A DNA stretch of 64,000 nucleotides from Mycolicibacterium hodleri (lineage in GTDB: Bacteria; Actinomycetota; Actinomycetes; Mycobacteriales; Mycobacteriaceae), in NCBI RefSeq assembly GCF_006439015.1, contig NZ_RCZG01000004.1, forward strand, positions 371,302 through 435,301, read 5' to 3'. A model generated the notes under the pieces. The model made no database searches. It saw nothing but the letters and a program-made list of their open reading frames with translations, and was not told where the DNA came from. Position numbers and translations under genes: made by a program. The stretch's first letter is position 1; the number at the start of each line of letters is the position of its first letter. This document shows positions 42,306 to 50,046 of this stretch, piece after piece.

Positions 42306-43303
42306 CCGAGCGCTCTATCGGTCATCTGGCTGGCCGCGGGAAATTCCCTGTCGCCCAACGACTCCGCGATGAAGTCGGCGACCCGTCGCATGGCGGGCAC
42401 GGCATCGGGTGCGAGCCGCGGCAGCGCCTGGAAGACGTGGACCTGGTCGGGCCAGACCTGCAGTTCACAATCGCCGCCAGCCGCGGTGATGTCGGCGGCG
42501 AGGTGCCGAGCGTCCGCGACCAACATCTCGCCACCGCCGGCCTGGATGAGGGTCGGCGGCATCGTGCGACCGCCTGCGACATCGAGGGTGAGCCGGGGAT
42601 GGGTGAGATCGGTTCCCGCGCAATACAAGCCAACAAGCTTGGCAGCGTCGACCGCGCGGATGGCTGGATCGCGGCGCAGTTCCTCGCGGGTGCGTGCTAG
42701 TCCGAAGGTCAGGTCGATCAGTGGCGAGAACAGTGCGAGGCCGGCCGAGTGTTCGACGTCGGGCTGCAACAACAGGTCGACGGCGAGGTGTCCGCCCGCC
42801 GAGTCGCCTGCGATGACGATCCGATCTGGGGCGAACCCCTTCTCGTGGCACAACCAGTCCCAGCCCGAGCGGACGTCGACCGCGGCAGTGGGGAAGCGGT
42901 AGCGCGGCGCCAGTCGGTAGTCGACGCATAACACGGGAAGTCCGGTCAGGCGCGACAACCACGCGGTGAGCCTGCGGTGGGTGCGCGGTGAACAGAGGGC
43001 GAACCCGCTGCCGTGCACGAAGTAGACGCACTCGTCGGTGGTGGTGGTGACGCCGGCGCCGCGCACCCATTCGCCTACGACGCGTCCGCCATCGCGCAGG
43101 CGGACGTCGACCTTCTCGACCTCCGTTCCCGCCAGCGAGGGCCCGAAGGCGTCCATGATTCGCGAGACGATCTTGCGCGAGGTCCACAGCCCCCACGTGC
43201 GTTCGGGTGGCAGGACCGCGCTGATCGGTCGCAAGGTCAGTCCGCTCACCGCGGCTGCGCCGCGCGATCGCATCGATCCCCGCGCTGGCATCGTGTCGAT
43301 CAT
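42302..43303 (-). CDS. HSL-family esterase/lipase (LipR/LipH-like)
   Basis: A 333-residue hormone-sensitive-lipase-type alpha/beta hydrolase. The oxyanion motif is HGSGF at 97-101, the nucleophile Ser168 lies in GDSAGG (166-171), and the acid/His part is VHVFQALPRLAPD near the end. Starts at ATG 43303, 43291 or 43273 are possible. 43303 lies 9 nt after the -10 of a consensus-like promoter and would give an almost leaderless message; the frame beginning at 43351 lies inside the operator and is rejected. It is the first gene of the five-gene operon and may release or hydrolyse the ester formed by the Baeyer-Villiger enzyme. Confidence 0.88.
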   Translation of the reverse strand: MIDTMPARGSMRSRGAAAVSGLTLRPISAVLPPERTWGLWTSRKIVSRIMDAFGPSLAGTEVEKVDVRLRDGGRVVGEWVRGAGVTTTTDECVYFVHGSGFALCSPRTHRRLTAWLSRLTGLPVLCVDYRLAPRYRFPTAAVDVRSGWDWLCHEKGFAPDRIVIAGDSAGGHLAVDLLLQPDVEHSAGLALFSPLIDLTFGLARTREELRRDPAIRAVDAAKLVGLYCAGTDLTHPRLTLDVAGGRTMPPTLIQAGGGEMLVADARHLAADITAAGGDCELQVWPDQVHVFQALPRLAPDAVPAMRRVADFIAESLGDREFPAASQMTDRALG

Positions 43304-43312
43304 CACATTCGG

Positions 43313-43342
43313 AGTACAGCAGCAATTGGTGACATTTGTCAA
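43313..43342 (-). promoter_or_regulatory. Promoter of the esterase-SDR-diiron-monooxygenase-MerR operon
   Basis: On the minus strand TTGACA (43342-43337) and TGTACT (43318-43313) are 18 nt apart, a near-consensus housekeeping promoter. The -35 hexamer lies inside the dyad at 43327-43350. Confidence 0.65.
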
Positions 43343-43350
43343 TGTCACCA
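43327..43350. promoter_or_regulatory. 24-bp dyad operator
   Basis: A perfect 10-bp inverted repeat (TGGTGACATT / AATGTCACCA) with a 4-nt centre covers the -35 hexamer of the operon promoter. It is a probable site for the MerR-type protein encoded at the operon end, or for another dimeric regulator. Confidence 0.75.
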
Positions 43351-43403
43351 TTTATGCATGGGAGATCCAGTTCACATCTGGCGTACGGGTGCGGTGGCGC
43401 CAG

Positions 43404-44123
43404 CTAGCGCAGCGGGTCGCCGCGCCAGCTGAAGCTGTTGACGTATTTGCCCATGTCAAGAGCGAGCTGAAGGCCTGCGGCCGACGGTTTGCCCGAGCCG
43501 AAGTCCGGCCCGAATGCGTGGTAGGGCCCCACCGCCCCGGCCACCAGGGCAAGGTCGTTCTTCACGGCCACCATCACCACCACGCGCATCCGGGCGTAAC
43601 TCGAGTTCGAGCCCTGCGGCCAGCAATCCGCGACCAGGCCGTATCCAGGTTGATAGCCGACCATCGCGTTGGGGATCTCATAGGCCGTTTTGTTGCCGGG
43701 GAAGGTCTCGTTGACGAGTTGACGGGCGATCTGCTGCGGCGTTCGACCGTCGGCGGGCTGGCTGAAGAGTCGCATGGTGCCGCGGTCGCCTGCCAGCAGA
43801 TCGGCCGTGATTCCTCGATCGTCGGGGGTGACCTTGTAGGCCGAGCCCTCGGCGGGGTAGGCGACCGAGAACGTTCCGTCAGGGGCGGTGAAACGCGGGT
43901 TGATCGTAACGGGTTGGCCCATCGGTGGTCGGCCGCAATCGGGTGGACAGACATACCGTGCCGACGGTTTCTCGATGGCTCCGGACAGTGCGACGAGGCC
44001 GGCGGCGACGAGGCCGATGGCGGCCACCCAGACGACGAGCAGCCGGCGACGCGAGGTCTTGGGAGGTGAGGGCGCGGTATACGTTCCCGCGTGCGTCGAG
44101 TAGCCGGGGAGAACGGTCGTCAT
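43404..44123 (-). CDS. Single-pass membrane protein, unknown function
   Basis: A 239-residue protein. Residues 1-25 are polar and Pro-rich, then RRRLLVVWVAAIGLVAAGLVALSG forms one membrane helix (about 24-48). The remaining ~190 residues should be outside and include a CPPDC pair and a C-terminal FSWRGDPLR. ATG 44123 overlaps the upstream zinc-ribbon gene stop (ATGA); an in-frame extension to 44276 is rejected because it lies inside that gene. It is the last gene of the sedolisin operon. No family recognised. Confidence 0.7.
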   Translation of the reverse strand: MTTVLPGYSTHAGTYTAPSPPKTSRRRLLVVWVAAIGLVAAGLVALSGAIEKPSARYVCPPDCGRPPMGQPVTINPRFTAPDGTFSVAYPAEGSAYKVTPDDRGITADLLAGDRGTMRLFSQPADGRTPQQIARQLVNETFPGNKTAYEIPNAMVGYQPGYGLVADCWPQGSNSSYARMRVVVMVAVKNDLALVAGAVGPYHAFGPDFGSGKPSAAGLQLALDMGKYVNSFSWRGDPLR

Positions 44124-45349
44124 TGCTCGTCCGTCGCCGGTTCGGGTCCCGTTTCGACGCGCACGGGCCGAGTGTGCCGTCGTGCCTTGCGGGAGGACCG
44201 CGACGAAGCCCGGGTGGCCGCGCCGCAGGCAACGCAGAAGGCCATGTCGGGGACGACGTGGCCGCAATACGTGCACAGCAACGGTTCATCCGAGAGGATC
44301 TCGTCGTGGGCCTCGTGCAAGAGCGCCATCTGCAGGCCGATTCGCAAGGCGAGCAGGGCGACGGCGGATACGGCGAGATGCAGTGCCAACTGCAGGGTTT
44401 GGGAAATTCGTGCCACGTCGACCAGGCCAAGCAGGGCGTACATCGTCATGACGATCAGTGCGAACACGGTCAGGGCGACGCGTACGTAGTTGCGATGCTG
44501 GTGTTGCTTGTTCGCCGGTCTCGCGAACCACAACGCCGTGCCGATCAGACCTCCCACCGCCGCCGCCGTGATGGGCACCGCGATGCCGCGAATGCCCGCC
44601 TCGACGATCAAGCCATTCATCGGCCTGGACTTGGCGACCATCCCGCCTGCGAACTGTGGGGCCAGTCGCGTCATTTGCGCTGCGGCCGTGAACATCAGCG
44701 CGCCAAGTGCGCCGATGGCGAAGCCGTCGAGGGACTCGCGGTGCCCGGGGCGCACCAGTCGGACCAGCACCGCCGGGGCGAGCATGAGCAGCAAGCTGGC
44801 GACGGGTATGCCAAGACCGTCTCGAAGAATCCGTGATCCGGCGATGCCTGCGCCCAACCCCACGTCGTACGCCTGTGCGACCACCGCCCCCGTCAGGAGC
44901 ACCCAGCCGACGCCGAGACCGATGCCCAACCCGGCAGTAGCCACCAGGGTGCCGGTCGGGACGTCGTCGTAGACGTCGGACTCCTGGAGGTAGATGAGGA
45001 AGAGAAGGGGCAGGCCAAGCGCGGCGACGGTGATGAGTGCGGCCGGCAGACGGAACAGGGTGGCGGCGACCAGTGCGGCCAACAGCACGCCTAGACCCAG
45101 CAGGAACGCCTTGCGCGAACCGGGCGACAGGCGTGGAAAGAGCGAACTCACGATGTTCGGTGTCAGCAGGTGTTCACCGGGTGATGCACTGTAGGCCTTG
45201 ATGCGCAGCCAGCCTGGGCCGGAGGTGCCGTGGTCTTTCAGTGTGAGGCCGCAGAGGCCGCAGAACTCGCCTTCGGGTACCTCGGTCTGGCACACCGGGC
45301 ACTCGACCAAGCCGGGGGTGGGGCCGTCCGTTTCCGCCTCGGTACTCAT
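44120..45349 (-). CDS. Polytopic membrane protein with two zinc ribbons
   Basis: A 409-residue protein. The N-terminal zinc ribbon has Cys17, Cys20, Cys30 and Cys33 (CPVC...CGLC). About nine hydrophobic segments follow from residue 75 to 350. A second zinc ribbon (CTYCGHVVPDMAFCVACG) lies near residue 375, and a basic tail follows. Both ribbons would be cytosolic if the helix number is even. Function unknown. ATG 45349 overlaps the stop of micro-ORF 2, and the stop overlaps the next gene, so it lies in the middle of an ATGA-coupled chain that starts with a secreted protease. Confidence 0.75.
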   Translation of the reverse strand: MSTEAETDGPTPGLVECPVCQTEVPEGEFCGLCGLTLKDHGTSGPGWLRIKAYSASPGEHLLTPNIVSSLFPRLSPGSRKAFLLGLGVLLAALVAATLFRLPAALITVAALGLPLLFLIYLQESDVYDDVPTGTLVATAGLGIGLGVGWVLLTGAVVAQAYDVGLGAGIAGSRILRDGLGIPVASLLLMLAPAVLVRLVRPGHRESLDGFAIGALGALMFTAAAQMTRLAPQFAGGMVAKSRPMNGLIVEAGIRGIAVPITAAAVGGLIGTALWFARPANKQHQHRNYVRVALTVFALIVMTMYALLGLVDVARISQTLQLALHLAVSAVALLALRIGLQMALLHEAHDEILSDEPLLCTYCGHVVPDMAFCVACGAATRASSRSSRKARRHTRPVRVETGPEPATDEQ

Positions 45350-45426
45350 GGCTCGACTCCCGCTCGCTCCGGTCCTCGCTCGTGCCTCGCTGCGATCCTC
45401 ACTCGCGATCGTCTTCGGGTGCTCAT
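45346..45426 (-). CDS. MIRU-like micro-ORF 2 (26 aa)
   Basis: This 26-codon frame begins MSTRRRSRVRIAARHERG and ends GPERAGVEP. Its start overlaps the stop of micro-ORF 1, and its stop overlaps the start of the zinc-ribbon gene, each by ATGA. The very basic peptide is unlikely to be functional in itself; the frame probably keeps ribosomes moving through the repeat. Confidence 0.5.
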   Translation of the reverse strand: MSTRRRSRVRIAARHERGPERAGVEP

Positions 45427-45491
45427 GGCTCGACTCCCGCTCGCTCCGGTCCTCGCTCGTGCCTCGCTGCGATCCTCACTCGGGTGCTCAT
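45423..45491 (-). CDS. MIRU-like micro-ORF 1 (22 aa)
   Basis: A 22-codon frame, identical to micro-ORF 2 apart from four missing codons (RRSR). Its ATG overlaps the sedolisin stop (ATGA), and its stop overlaps the start of micro-ORF 2. The same remarks on function apply. Confidence 0.5.
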   Translation of the reverse strand: MSTRVRIAARHERGPERAGVEP

Positions 45492-47125
45492 TGGGCGATC
45501 CTCTGGAAAGTGAGCAGGTTGCGGGCCAGGTTCTCGGTGTCAGGCGTGCCAAGTCCGCTGACCAGGTCGTAGCCCGGTCCCGCGGTGTCGACGGCATTTC
45601 CGCCGAGGGTGATGTCCCGGAAGGCGGGTAGCGGTGCGCCTTGGGCGATCCGGTACAGCAATGGGTTGATGTCACCGATCTCGCTGCCGCCGTTGGCCTT
45701 CAAGAACTGGGTCATCACCGCGGCCAACCCCGCCCAGATGGGCGCCGACTGCGACGTGCCGCCGCCGACGACGTTGTCCCCGTTGAGCACGATCTGCACT
45801 CCGGTGAAGGGATCGGCCACGGCTGAGATGTCCGGGGTCAGTCGCTTGCCCGTATCTCGTTCGGCGGGAATCTGTCCCGATGCGACTTGCTGCCATGGCG
45901 GCATGTCGAAGAGGGCCGACACCCCGCCGCCGGTGCCCTGAGAGAGGGGAACGTCGAACCACGCCTGCTCGGCGAGCCACCTGCCCTGAGGATCGGTGGA
46001 TAGCGTGGTGCCGCCGACGCTGGTCATCTCAGGAAGGGAGGCAATGGAATCCAGCCCGACGTCTGCCGGCCCCGGCGGGGAGTCCCAGTCGTCGCCGCCC
46101 TTGCACTCGAGCCCGGCGAGATCTCCACTGGCGTTGAACGCCGTGGTGCCGTGCGTGTGGGCGATGGCGAGTGCGGATCGGACCGGTGCCAAATCGGCTG
46201 CGGTAAGCAGCTTGTCGCAGCCCCAGCCGATCGAGAGGCTCCAGATGGCACCAGGGAACTGGCGATCGGTGTCCTCGAGCATCCGACCGATCTTCTGGAA
46301 GGCGCCATCACCCTCGACGGTCGGACGGGCATTGACGACGACCTTCCGGGCATCGGGCGCAATCGCGTGTGCGACTTCGAGATCCATCGTGGTCTCGCCA
46401 TAGGGTTCGGGCAGCTGGTCGCCGACCACGGTCGGGGTGAACTTGGGGAGTGCGTTAATCGTGGCGAAGGTGTCGAGGTCCGACTGACCGAAGCCGTTGA
46501 ACGCAAAGATCACGATCGTGGTGCCCTTGCCCGTGAAGCCCTCGCGGGCCATGCCCGCCGCGTTGTATGTGTTGAGCAGTGCGGTTGGCGTCAGTCCGCG
46601 ATCGGGTACGTCCAGGGGCAGGATGTCCGGCCGCGACGTGTGATGCGGTGTGTAACTGAGGATTCGGCCCATCTGATCGACCTCGTCACGCAATGCCGAA
46701 GGTACCTCGGGCTGCTGGGGTGACGCGTAGAACTCTTGACCTCGCTGGCCGCGATAGTCGTGCACCTCGACGCGGAAGGCGTCCGCCACGTGCGTGGGCG
46801 TGCCCTCGACCACGGCCCAGCCGTCGCTGGCGCGCCACTGTACCGACAGGCCATGCTGGCTGGCCCAGCCGATCAACGCACTGGGGCGACGGTGGTCGTT
46901 CAGCATCGCCGTGAGTTGGACGTGATCGCCACGTGCCGGACCTAGATCGGTTGAGGCGGCCAGCAATGACGCGAATGGTCCGTCGATCGTGGTGGGTGAC
47001 TCGGTGCTCGGCGTGATCCGCAAATCCGATGTACAGGCCAGCACCCCGACCAGGAGGGCAATGAGCAACCACGACCAGGAACTCGCGTTCCTGGTCCGTG
47101 GCGCTGTCACAGTCGGTGACGGCAT
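45488..47125 (-). CDS. Sedolisin (S53) serine-carboxyl peptidase, probable lipoprotein
   Basis: A 545-residue precursor. A Sec signal with a lipobox-like VLAC (Cys31) suggests a membrane-anchored exported form. Residues ~50-165 are the inhibitory S53 pro-region (PSALIGWASQHGLSVQW). The catalytic set is complete: Glu244 and Asp248 (GETTMD), oxyanion Asp335 (SGD) and Ser458 in GGTSQSAP. The C-terminal calcium site is also present (Asp504-Ile505, Gly518-x-Asp520). Sedolisins are acid-active endopeptidases, so it may work in acidic niches. It is the first gene of a chain whose stop overlaps micro-ORF 1. Confidence 0.92.
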   Translation of the reverse strand: MPSPTVTAPRTRNASSWSWLLIALLVGVLACTSDLRITPSTESPTTIDGPFASLLAASTDLGPARGDHVQLTAMLNDHRRPSALIGWASQHGLSVQWRASDGWAVVEGTPTHVADAFRVEVHDYRGQRGQEFYASPQQPEVPSALRDEVDQMGRILSYTPHHTSRPDILPLDVPDRGLTPTALLNTYNAAGMAREGFTGKGTTIVIFAFNGFGQSDLDTFATINALPKFTPTVVGDQLPEPYGETTMDLEVAHAIAPDARKVVVNARPTVEGDGAFQKIGRMLEDTDRQFPGAIWSLSIGWGCDKLLTAADLAPVRSALAIAHTHGTTAFNASGDLAGLECKGGDDWDSPPGPADVGLDSIASLPEMTSVGGTTLSTDPQGRWLAEQAWFDVPLSQGTGGGVSALFDMPPWQQVASGQIPAERDTGKRLTPDISAVADPFTGVQIVLNGDNVVGGGTSQSAPIWAGLAAVMTQFLKANGGSEIGDINPLLYRIAQGAPLPAFRDITLGGNAVDTAGPGYDLVSGLGTPDTENLARNLLTFQRIAQ

Positions 47126-47174
47126 GGCGTCGTCGTGTAACGGTCTCGCGCTGGTCTCTCGAGACCGCCCAATG

Positions 47175-47441
47175 TCAGTTGTCGCCAGGAATGGCCGTCG
47201 GCGCGGGCGGCGCCTTGACCGGAGGCGTAAACAGGTTGCCGCCCGTGGGGTTGATCGACTTCTCGGTCGGCGTCACCGAAGGTGCCGACGACGACGACGA
47301 CGGCGCGGTGGTGGTCGTGGTCGACGTTTCGGGAGCCTTCTCCGAACTGCCGCCGCACGCTGCGGTTAGGCCGACCATCGCGACGATGGCAGCACCTCCC
47401 GCGTAGGCCGCGACACGGCGAGTCAGACGATGTGACCTCAT
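47175..47441 (-). CDS. Small secreted Ser/Thr-rich protein, possible lipoprotein
   Basis: An 88-residue protein. RSHRLTRR followed by a hydrophobic AYAGGAAIVAMVGLTAAC is a signal peptide with a weak lipobox (LTAAC), then a Thr/Ser-rich spacer, and a short Pro-rich end with NPTGGNLFTPP. ATG 47441 follows AAGGACAAGC. It lies 49 nt upstream of the sedolisin gene on the same strand and could be its operon partner. Function unknown. Confidence 0.7.
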   Translation of the reverse strand: MRSHRLTRRVAAYAGGAAIVAMVGLTAACGGSSEKAPETSTTTTTAPSSSSSAPSVTPTEKSINPTGGNLFTPPVKAPPAPTAIPGDN

Positions 47442-47682
47442 GATGCTTGTCCTTACCAATCCCCGAATTGTCAATGCTTGGTCTTCGGCGAATCCATGGA
47501 CGATTCGGCACGGCCCGGGAGCTGAGCACGCGCACCAGCCCCATCCCGAAGCGGGTTCCGGTGACCGAACTCTAACGTATCGGCTGAACGGTCGCACAGG
47601 CATTTCTCTGGTGGCGTACAGCGACCGTCCCTGCCGCGTGAACCGCTTGACGGTGTCAGTGGGTGAGTGTTTACTCCTCGTA

Positions 47683-47698
47683 TCGAACATACTTTCGA
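47683..47698. promoter_or_regulatory. LexA (SOS) box of imuA'-imuB
   Basis: TCGAAC-ATAC-TTTCGA differs by one base from the mycobacterial SOS box TCGAAC-N4-GTTCGA. It lies 37 nt before the imuA' start and is expected to bind LexA and be induced by DNA damage. Confidence 0.85.
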
Positions 47699-47735
47699 AT
47701 AGAGGATTGAGTCGGATGGTGCGAAAGGTGCTCTC

Positions 47736-48443
47736 GTGGCAGCCGTGATGCGTGTGACTCACGGCGCTCAAAACCGGGCTGAACAGGTAGAACACCTTCG
47801 GCGCAAGATGGCTGAAGTGGCCGGCAGGACGGCGGGCACGATGGGTTCCACGCAGCGTGGATCCATGCCCTCACGCGCCGCGCTTCCGGCCTCGGAAACT
47901 TTGCTGTCCATCCCGGAATCGCTGGCCGACCTCCTGCCTGACGCATTGCCCCGGGGTGCCGTCGCGGTGTTGTCGGGGGCCCGTTCGTTGCCGCTGAGAT
48001 TGGTGGCAGCGGTGACTGCGGCGGGTGGCCACGCGGCGATCGTGGGTCAGCCCAACGTGGGTCTGCTCGCCGCCGTCGAGATGGGTGCCGACCTGAGCAG
48101 GCTTGCAGTCATCCCCGACGCCGGTGCCGATCCGGTTGAGGTGGCCGCGGTGTTGATGGATGGACTGGATCTGGTGGTACTTGGTCTGGGTGGGCGGGCG
48201 ATAGCGCCGGCCCGGGCGCGTGCCGTGACGGCAAGGGCCCGCCAGAAGGGGTGCACCCTCCTGGTCGTCAACGGCGACTGGCACGGAGCCTCGGCACGGC
48301 TGGAGTCGAGGGTCTGCGGCTACGAGGTGACCGGGGCGGGCGCCGGTGCCCCCACCCCTGGATGCGGACGGATCAGTCGGGTGCGGTTGGCGACCAAGGC
48401 CTCTGGTCGCTTCGTCGGCCACGCTCGGGTAGTGGGCGGATGA
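47736..48443 (+). CDS. imuA': Mutasome accessory protein ImuA'
   Basis: A 235-residue RecA-fold-like protein lacking a canonical Walker A. The central part ([30 protein letters not shown]) aligns with the SulA/RecA-like core of ImuA'. With ImuB and DnaE2 it forms the mycobacterial error-prone translesion mutasome. GTG 47736 is used; ATG 47748 is an alternative. It lies directly behind a LexA box. imuB starts 1 nt after its stop. It corresponds to Rv3395c. Confidence 0.9.
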   Translation: MAAVMRVTHGAQNRAEQVEHLRRKMAEVAGRTAGTMGSTQRGSMPSRAALPASETLLSIPESLADLLPDALPRGAVAVLSGARSLPLRLVAAVTAAGGHAAIVGQPNVGLLAAVEMGADLSRLAVIPDAGADPVEVAAVLMDGLDLVVLGLGGRAIAPARARAVTARARQKGCTLLVVNGDWHGASARLESRVCGYEVTGAGAGAPTPGCGRISRVRLATKASGRFVGHARVVGG

Positions 48444-48444
48444 G

Positions 48445-50046
48445 ATGCCCGGCCGAGTATTGGCCATCTGGTGCATGGACTGGCCCGCGGTGGCGGCGGC
48501 TGCTGCGGCGGGCCTGCCTGCGACCGATCCCGTAGTAGTCACGCTGGCCAATCGCGTCGTCGCGTGTTCGGCGTCGGCGCGCTCAGCCGGAGTGCGAAGG
48601 GGTCTGCGCCGCAGGGAGGCTCAGGCGCGCTGTCCCCACGTCCACGTCGCCGCCGCCGACCCCGGTCGCGATGCTCGACACTTCGAAGGCGTGACGGCGG
48701 CGGTGGATGAGGTGGTTCCGCGCGCCGAGGTTCTGCGCCCGGGCCTGCTGGTGTTGTCGGTGCGTGGGGCTGCCCGCTACTTCGGATCGGAGCAGTCCGC
48801 TTCGGAGCGGCTCGTCGACGCGGTGGCCGCGGCGGGGGCAGAGTGCCAGGTCGGCATCGCCGACCAGATGCCCACTGCGGTGTTCGCCGCCCGCGCCGGC
48901 TGCATCGTCGAACCTCGTGGAGACGCGTCCTTCCTGGCTGCGCTGTCGATCCGGCAACTCGCCACCGAACCGAGTCTGGCGGCGCCGGGCCGTGATGATT
49001 TGGCCGACCTGTTGTGGCGCATGGGAATTCGCAGCATCGGTCAGTTTGCCGAACTGTCACGCACCGACGTGGCGTCCCGCTTCGGCGCCGATGCGGTCAC
49101 CGCTCATCGGTTCGCCCGCGGGGAGCCCGCCCGTGGGCCGTCGGGCCTGGATTCGCCTCCGGATCTCGATGCCGTCATGGACTGCGATCCGCCGGTGGAT
49201 CGTGTGGATGCCGCTGCCTTCGCCGGCCGGTCACTGGCTGGTGAACTGCATCGCAGCCTGGAGGCGTCGGGCGTCGGCTGCACGCGCCTGGCGATCCATG
49301 CGGTCACTGCCAACGGTGAGGAGATGCAACGGGTCTGGCGATGCGCTGAACCACTGACCGAGGATGCCACGGCCGACCGGGTGCGCTGGCAGCTCGACGG
49401 TTGGCTGAACCGGCGCCATCCCGACGACCGCCCCACCGCTGCGATCACCACGTTGCGCCTGCATCCGGTGGAGGTGATCTCGGCGGCGGCGTTGCAGCTA
49501 CCGCTGTGGGGTTCTTCCGGTGACGACGACCGGTTGCGCGCCCGTCGGGCTCTGGTGCGGGTTCAGGGACTGCTCGGGCCGGACTCGGTTCAGGTGCCGG
49601 TGCTCAGCGGTGGTCGTGGACCTGCCGAACGCATCACCTTCACGCCGCTGGGTGACGAGCCGGTGCCGCGCGCCGACCCTGGCCAACCATGGCCCGGGCA
49701 ACTCCCCGAGCCGGCCCCGACCGTGCTTCTCGACGATCCGGTCGAACTGCTCGACGCGGAGGGCAACCCCGTGCGGGTGACGGGCCGGGGGGTGTTCTCC
49801 GCCGACCCGGTCCGGCTCACCGGAGACGGCAGGTCGGACAGGTTGAGGTGGTGGGCCGGTCCGTGGCCCGTAGACGAAAGATGGTGGGATCCTGGGACAT
49901 TGGAGAAGGGGCTGAACAAGCCGGGACGAACGGCGCGGGTGCAGGTGCTACTCGAGGAGCCGAGCGGTCGTGGCGACGTCGCCGATCGGGCGATGTTGCT
50001 GTGCTACCGGCAACGGCAGTGGTTTCTCGAAGGGGTCTACGAATGA
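48445..50046 (+). CDS. imuB: Catalytically inactive Y-family polymerase homologue ImuB
   Basis: A 533-residue Y-family-like protein. At the first metal site, where active polymerases have a D-x-D-x-F-F type motif, it reads AIWCMDWPAVAAA, and the later acidic pair is replaced (LLVLSVRGAARYF), so it cannot polymerise. ImuB is the hub that binds the beta clamp, ImuA' and DnaE2. The little-finger part and the C-terminal protein-interaction region follow (WWDPGTLEKGLNKPGRTARVQVLLE). ATG 48445 is 1 nt after imuA'. Its 3' end overlaps the convergent permease gene by 10 bp. Confidence 0.93.
   Translation: MPGRVLAIWCMDWPAVAAAAAAGLPATDPVVVTLANRVVACSASARSAGVRRGLRRREAQARCPHVHVAAADPGRDARHFEGVTAAVDEVVPRAEVLRPGLLVLSVRGAARYFGSEQSASERLVDAVAAAGAECQVGIADQMPTAVFAARAGCIVEPRGDASFLAALSIRQLATEPSLAAPGRDDLADLLWRMGIRSIGQFAELSRTDVASRFGADAVTAHRFARGEPARGPSGLDSPPDLDAVMDCDPPVDRVDAAAFAGRSLAGELHRSLEASGVGCTRLAIHAVTANGEEMQRVWRCAEPLTEDATADRVRWQLDGWLNRRHPDDRPTAAITTLRLHPVEVISAAALQLPLWGSSGDDDRLRARRALVRVQGLLGPDSVQVPVLSGGRGPAERITFTPLGDEPVPRADPGQPWPGQLPEPAPTVLLDDPVELLDAEGNPVRVTGRGVFSADPVRLTGDGRSDRLRWWAGPWPVDERWWDPGTLEKGLNKPGRTARVQVLLEEPSGRGDVADRAMLLCYRQRQWFLEGVYE

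Larger units (their letters stand above)
45346..45491 (-). repeat. MIRU-like tandem repeat (65-bp and 77-bp units) in an operon junction
   Basis: Two direct copies share 61 identical bases (45345-45405 and 45422-45482). The first unit in the direction of transcription is 65 bp, the second 77 bp; the difference is 12 bp, so the frame is kept. Each unit carries a short ORF linked by ATGA to its neighbours, the defining property of mycobacterial interspersed repetitive units (MIRU, 46-101 bp, intercistronic). Whether the base sequence belongs to the M. tuberculosis MIRU family is not established here. Confidence 0.85.

Noticed and set aside
44124..44276. N-terminal extension of the 239-residue membrane protein
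   Set aside because: It lies inside the upstream zinc-ribbon gene; the ATGA overlap at 44120-44123 gives a better start.
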